The translations under genes and the position numbers were made by a program. A model generated the notes under the pieces. It searched no databases and had not been told where the DNA came from. It saw only the letters and a list, made by a program, of their open reading frames with translations. From assembly GCA_947305835.1 (NCBI GenBank), contig CAMZEQ010000041.1:1-7092 (forward strand): a stretch of 7,092 nucleotides of DNA, written 5' to 3'. The stretch comes from an uncultured Alphaproteobacteria bacterium. GTDB taxonomy: Bacteria; Pseudomonadota; Alphaproteobacteria; CAAHEQ01; UBA3637. Of this stretch, positions 5,478 through 7,092 are shown in pieces; position 1 is the stretch's first letter, and each line of letters starts with the position of its first letter.

Positions 5478-6239
5478 ATGCATAAAACAACATTTTTATT
5501 ATTATCAACAATTTTGGTTGCCGGTACTGCTTTTGCGGGGGGGAGTATTTTGGGCCATAAAAAGAAATCCAATCCCTATGGCGTGAACGCAATTAACGTG
5601 CATATATGCGATGAATTGGAATGCCCGCCGGTTCGGATTGTTGAAGGTGATTGTTCGGGTGAACATATGGAAATGCGCTATGGCGTGTGTTTATGTGAAG
5701 CCGGCTATGTTGGCAGCGGCAGCACTTGTGCGTTGTGTCCGTCAGGTCAAGTGAGTGACGGAATTACGGGATGCCGGGCTTGCGCATCGGCGACCTATAA
5801 AGCCACCGAAAGTGCCACCGCCTGTACAGCTTGCTCCGACACTTATGCAACCGCTTGTGCCGATATAACGGGCGCCAGTACGGCATGTATTGCCGGCTAT
5901 ATGGCAAAAGAAGGAACGTGCATAATTGCCCCTTATTGTGCAACAGAGGGAAATTGTGTCTTTTATAGTGGAAGTTATACTTATGAGCAAGCTGTTCAAA
6001 AATGTTCAGAAAACGGTAAGACATTGGTCATGGCGGCCGATCTTGGATGTGAACTGGATGCTGAGTATGGACGTTGTCCAAATCTCCCTGAAGATTTTAA
6101 ATTATATTATGGGGCGCGATTAGGTGACCCTGGAAATGATGGTAACTATCATCTGTTTCTAAAATACGGGGATGCTGTGGATGTGTATGGTGGCAAATTT
6201 GATAGCGATACAACCCATGGCGGAGTTTTATGTAAATAG
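5478..6239 (+). CDS. Secreted cysteine-rich protein with EGF/GCC2-GCC3-like N-terminus and possible C-type-lectin-like C-terminus
   Basis: The 253-residue product begins with a clear Sec signal peptide (hydrophobic core ~5-16, AFA at 18-20, cleavage predicted after Ala20). The mature part has 20 cysteines (first Cys44, last Cys252). Residues ~58-150 hold short Cys modules such as CLCEAGYVGSGSTCALC at 71-87 and CRACASATYKATESATACTAC at 99-119, which resemble EGF-like or GCC2/GCC3 repeats. From ~154 the pattern changes: YTYEQAVQKCSENGKTLV at 167-184 and a terminal GGVLCK recall the first helix and last strand of C-type-lectin-like domains, a guess from pattern only. AAAGGA at 5465-5470 is the ribosome site. 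It lies just behind the structured RNA's terminator and ends at a bidirectional terminator. It is probably a surface or secreted adhesion protein; function unknown. Confidence 0.8.
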   Translation: MHKTTFLLLSTILVAGTAFAGGSILGHKKKSNPYGVNAINVHICDELECPPVRIVEGDCSGEHMEMRYGVCLCEAGYVGSGSTCALCPSGQVSDGITGCRACASATYKATESATACTACSDTYATACADITGASTACIAGYMAKEGTCIIAPYCATEGNCVFYSGSYTYEQAVQKCSENGKTLVMAADLGCELDAEYGRCPNLPEDFKLYYGARLGDPGNDGNYHLFLKYGDAVDVYGGKFDSDTTHGGVLCK

Positions 6240-6246
6240 ACACCAC

Positions 6247-6278
6247 AAAAAAGCCCCGAGGAATCGGGGCTTTTGTTT
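6247..6278. terminator. Bidirectional terminator between the Cys-rich gene and enolase
   Basis: AAAAGCCCCGA (6249-6259) and TCGGGGCTTTT (6264-6274) form an 11-bp stem with a GGAA loop. T-rich tails exist on both strands (TTTTGTTT on plus; six T on minus, 6252-6247), so it can stop both convergent genes. Confidence 0.92.
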
Positions 6279-6280
6279 AA

Positions 6281-6308
6281 TGGATGCTGAATCAAGTTCA
6301 GCATGACA
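6281..6308 (-). repeat. REP-like dispersed palindrome (GTCAT-stem-CTTGAT-stem-ATCC type)
   Basis: On the minus strand, TGTC is followed by ATGCTGAA, the core CTTGA, then TTCAGCAT and CCA (arms 6304-6297 and 6291-6284, 8 bp, 5-nt loop). The frame GTCAT...CTTGAT...ATCC around a variable stem matches a palindrome I recall as very frequent in alphaproteobacterial and some other bacterial intergenic spacers. Only one copy lies in this window, so the family assignment rests on memory. It sits right behind the enolase stop codon. Confidence 0.6.
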
Positions 6309-6314
6309 TTTGGC

Positions 6315-7091
6315 TTAGGCCAATTGTTTCAGGGCTTTTTTGCCAGGATAGACGGCTCTGTCGCCCAATTCTTCTTCAATACGAATCAATTGATTGTATT
6401 TAGCCAAACGGTCAGAACGGGAAAGTGACCCAGTCTTAATTTGACCAGCACCTGTGGCAACCACGATGTCTGCGATTGTGGCATCTTCGGTTTCACCTGA
6501 ACGGTGCGACACAACAGCGGTATAGCCGGCCTTATGCGCCATATCAATCGCATTCAATGTTTCGGTAAGCGAGCCGATTTGGTTCACTTTAATCAAAATG
6601 GAGTTGGCAATTTTCTTTTCAATGCCCATTTTCAAGCGTTCTGTATTGGTCACGAACAAATCATCGCCCACCAATTGAATTTTGCCGCCCAAACGATCGG
6701 TCAGCATTTTCCAGCCTTCCCAATCGTCTTCGGCCATACCATCTTCCAAAGACACAATGGGGAATTCGTTAGCAAGTTCTTCATAGTAGCCCACCAATTC
6801 GGCATTTGTAAAGACTTTGCCTTCGCCCTTCATGTTGTATTTGCCATCTTCATAAAATTCACTGGAAGCGGCATCCAAAGCGATACAAACATCTTCACCA
6901 GGCTTATAACCGGCGGATTCAATGGATTTTACGATAAAGGCCAAGGCTTCTTTAGCAGAGGCGATGTTAGGTGCAAAGCCACCTTCATCACCCACGTTGG
7001 TATTCATACCTGCGGCCTTTAAGTTCTTTTTCAAGGCTTGGAACACTTCGGCACCCATACGGATGGCGTCACGGCAGGTTTTTGCCCCCAC
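6315..7091 (-). CDS. eno: Enolase (phosphopyruvate hydratase), C-terminal part
   Basis: Enolase converts 2-phosphoglycerate to phosphoenolpyruvate in glycolysis and is also a partner of RNase E in some bacteria. The visible 258-259 residues are the C-terminal barrel of a protein of about 425, cut by the window edge. The apparent start codon at 7091 is an internal Val of the conserved VGAKT segment. Counted from there, the active-site residues are all present: GDEGG at 34-38 (general-acid Glu36), Mg ligands Asp73 (ALDAASSEF), Glu116 (SLEDGM) and Asp143 (VGDDLFVTN), catalytic Lys168 (ILIKVNQIGS), SHRSGETED at 195-203, and Lys219 (QIKTGSLSRSDR). The gene ends in TAA at 6317-6315, with a palindromic repeat and the shared terminator behind it. 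Nothing suggests decay; it is a normal housekeeping copy. Confidence 0.98.
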   Translation of the reverse strand: MGAKTCRDAIRMGAEVFQALKKNLKAAGMNTNVGDEGGFAPNIASAKEALAFIVKSIESAGYKPGEDVCIALDAASSEFYEDGKYNMKGEGKVFTNAELVGYYEELANEFPIVSLEDGMAEDDWEGWKMLTDRLGGKIQLVGDDLFVTNTERLKMGIEKKIANSILIKVNQIGSLTETLNAIDMAHKAGYTAVVSHRSGETEDATIADIVVATGAGQIKTGSLSRSDRLAKYNQLIRIEEELGDRAVYPGKKALKQLA

Positions 7092-7092
7092 A

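Noticed and set aside
6504..7022. Long plus-strand open frame opposite enolase
   Set aside because: It is antisense to a highly conserved housekeeping gene, has no ribosome site, and its composition is what a mirrored enolase frame gives.
1..7092. CRISPR array, insertion sequence, tRNA or rRNA gene, prophage part
   Set aside because: I saw no regularly spaced repeats, transposase motifs, cloverleaf or rRNA sequence; apart from the spacers the genes are ordinary.

Overview
The window is AT-rich and looks like a piece of an alphaproteobacterial chromosome. The best taxonomic pointers are an intact ELM1-family protein (a family typical of Alphaproteobacteria and mitochondria), a lipoprotein resembling the N-terminal half of an alphaproteobacterial alpha/beta-hydrolase family, and a dispersed palindrome of the type common in alphaproteobacterial spacers. 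A flavin-dependent thymidylate synthase with a Firmicutes-like C-terminus and a secreted cysteine-rich protein fit an uncultured host- or gut-associated lineage. That last point is inference.

Left part (1-2959, + strand). A 5'-truncated HEAT-repeat protein overlaps by 4 nt a small cyclic-nucleotide-binding-domain protein. Together they look like the C-terminal modules of the transporter/HEAT/cNMP architecture seen in Npt1/Npt2-like nucleotide transporters, here split into two genes. A single-pass membrane-anchored parvulin peptidyl-prolyl isomerase follows and ends at a strong intrinsic terminator.

Middle (2960-5199). On the - strand lies a possible 19-residue Cys-rich peptide gene with a nearly perfect Shine-Dalgarno that an upstream sequence could mask. 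Next to it, divergent promoters share an overlapping -35 region. The + strand promoter places its expected start point on the ATG of a short lipoprotein, predicting a leaderless mRNA. Lipoprotein, ELM1 and thyX are joined by ATGA stop/start overlaps and form one operon. The lipoprotein looks like an eroded hydrolase that stops just before the nucleophile elbow.

Right part (5200-7092). Four bases after thyX comes a near-consensus extended -10 promoter, then about 215 nt of highly structured RNA ending in an intrinsic terminator. Several helices are predicted, including a perfect 10-bp long-range pairing that joins two domains in a pseudoknot or kissing topology. I recognise no known RNA class in it. 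Only 25 nt beyond the terminator starts a secreted 20-cysteine protein with a possible C-type-lectin-like C-terminus, so the RNA may be either a stand-alone sRNA or a regulatory leader. The convergent - strand enolase gene (3' part only) is separated from it by a bidirectional terminator and a REP-like palindrome.

The strongest candidate for something undescribed is the structured RNA at about 5237-5452. The small Cys-rich peptide gene comes second.
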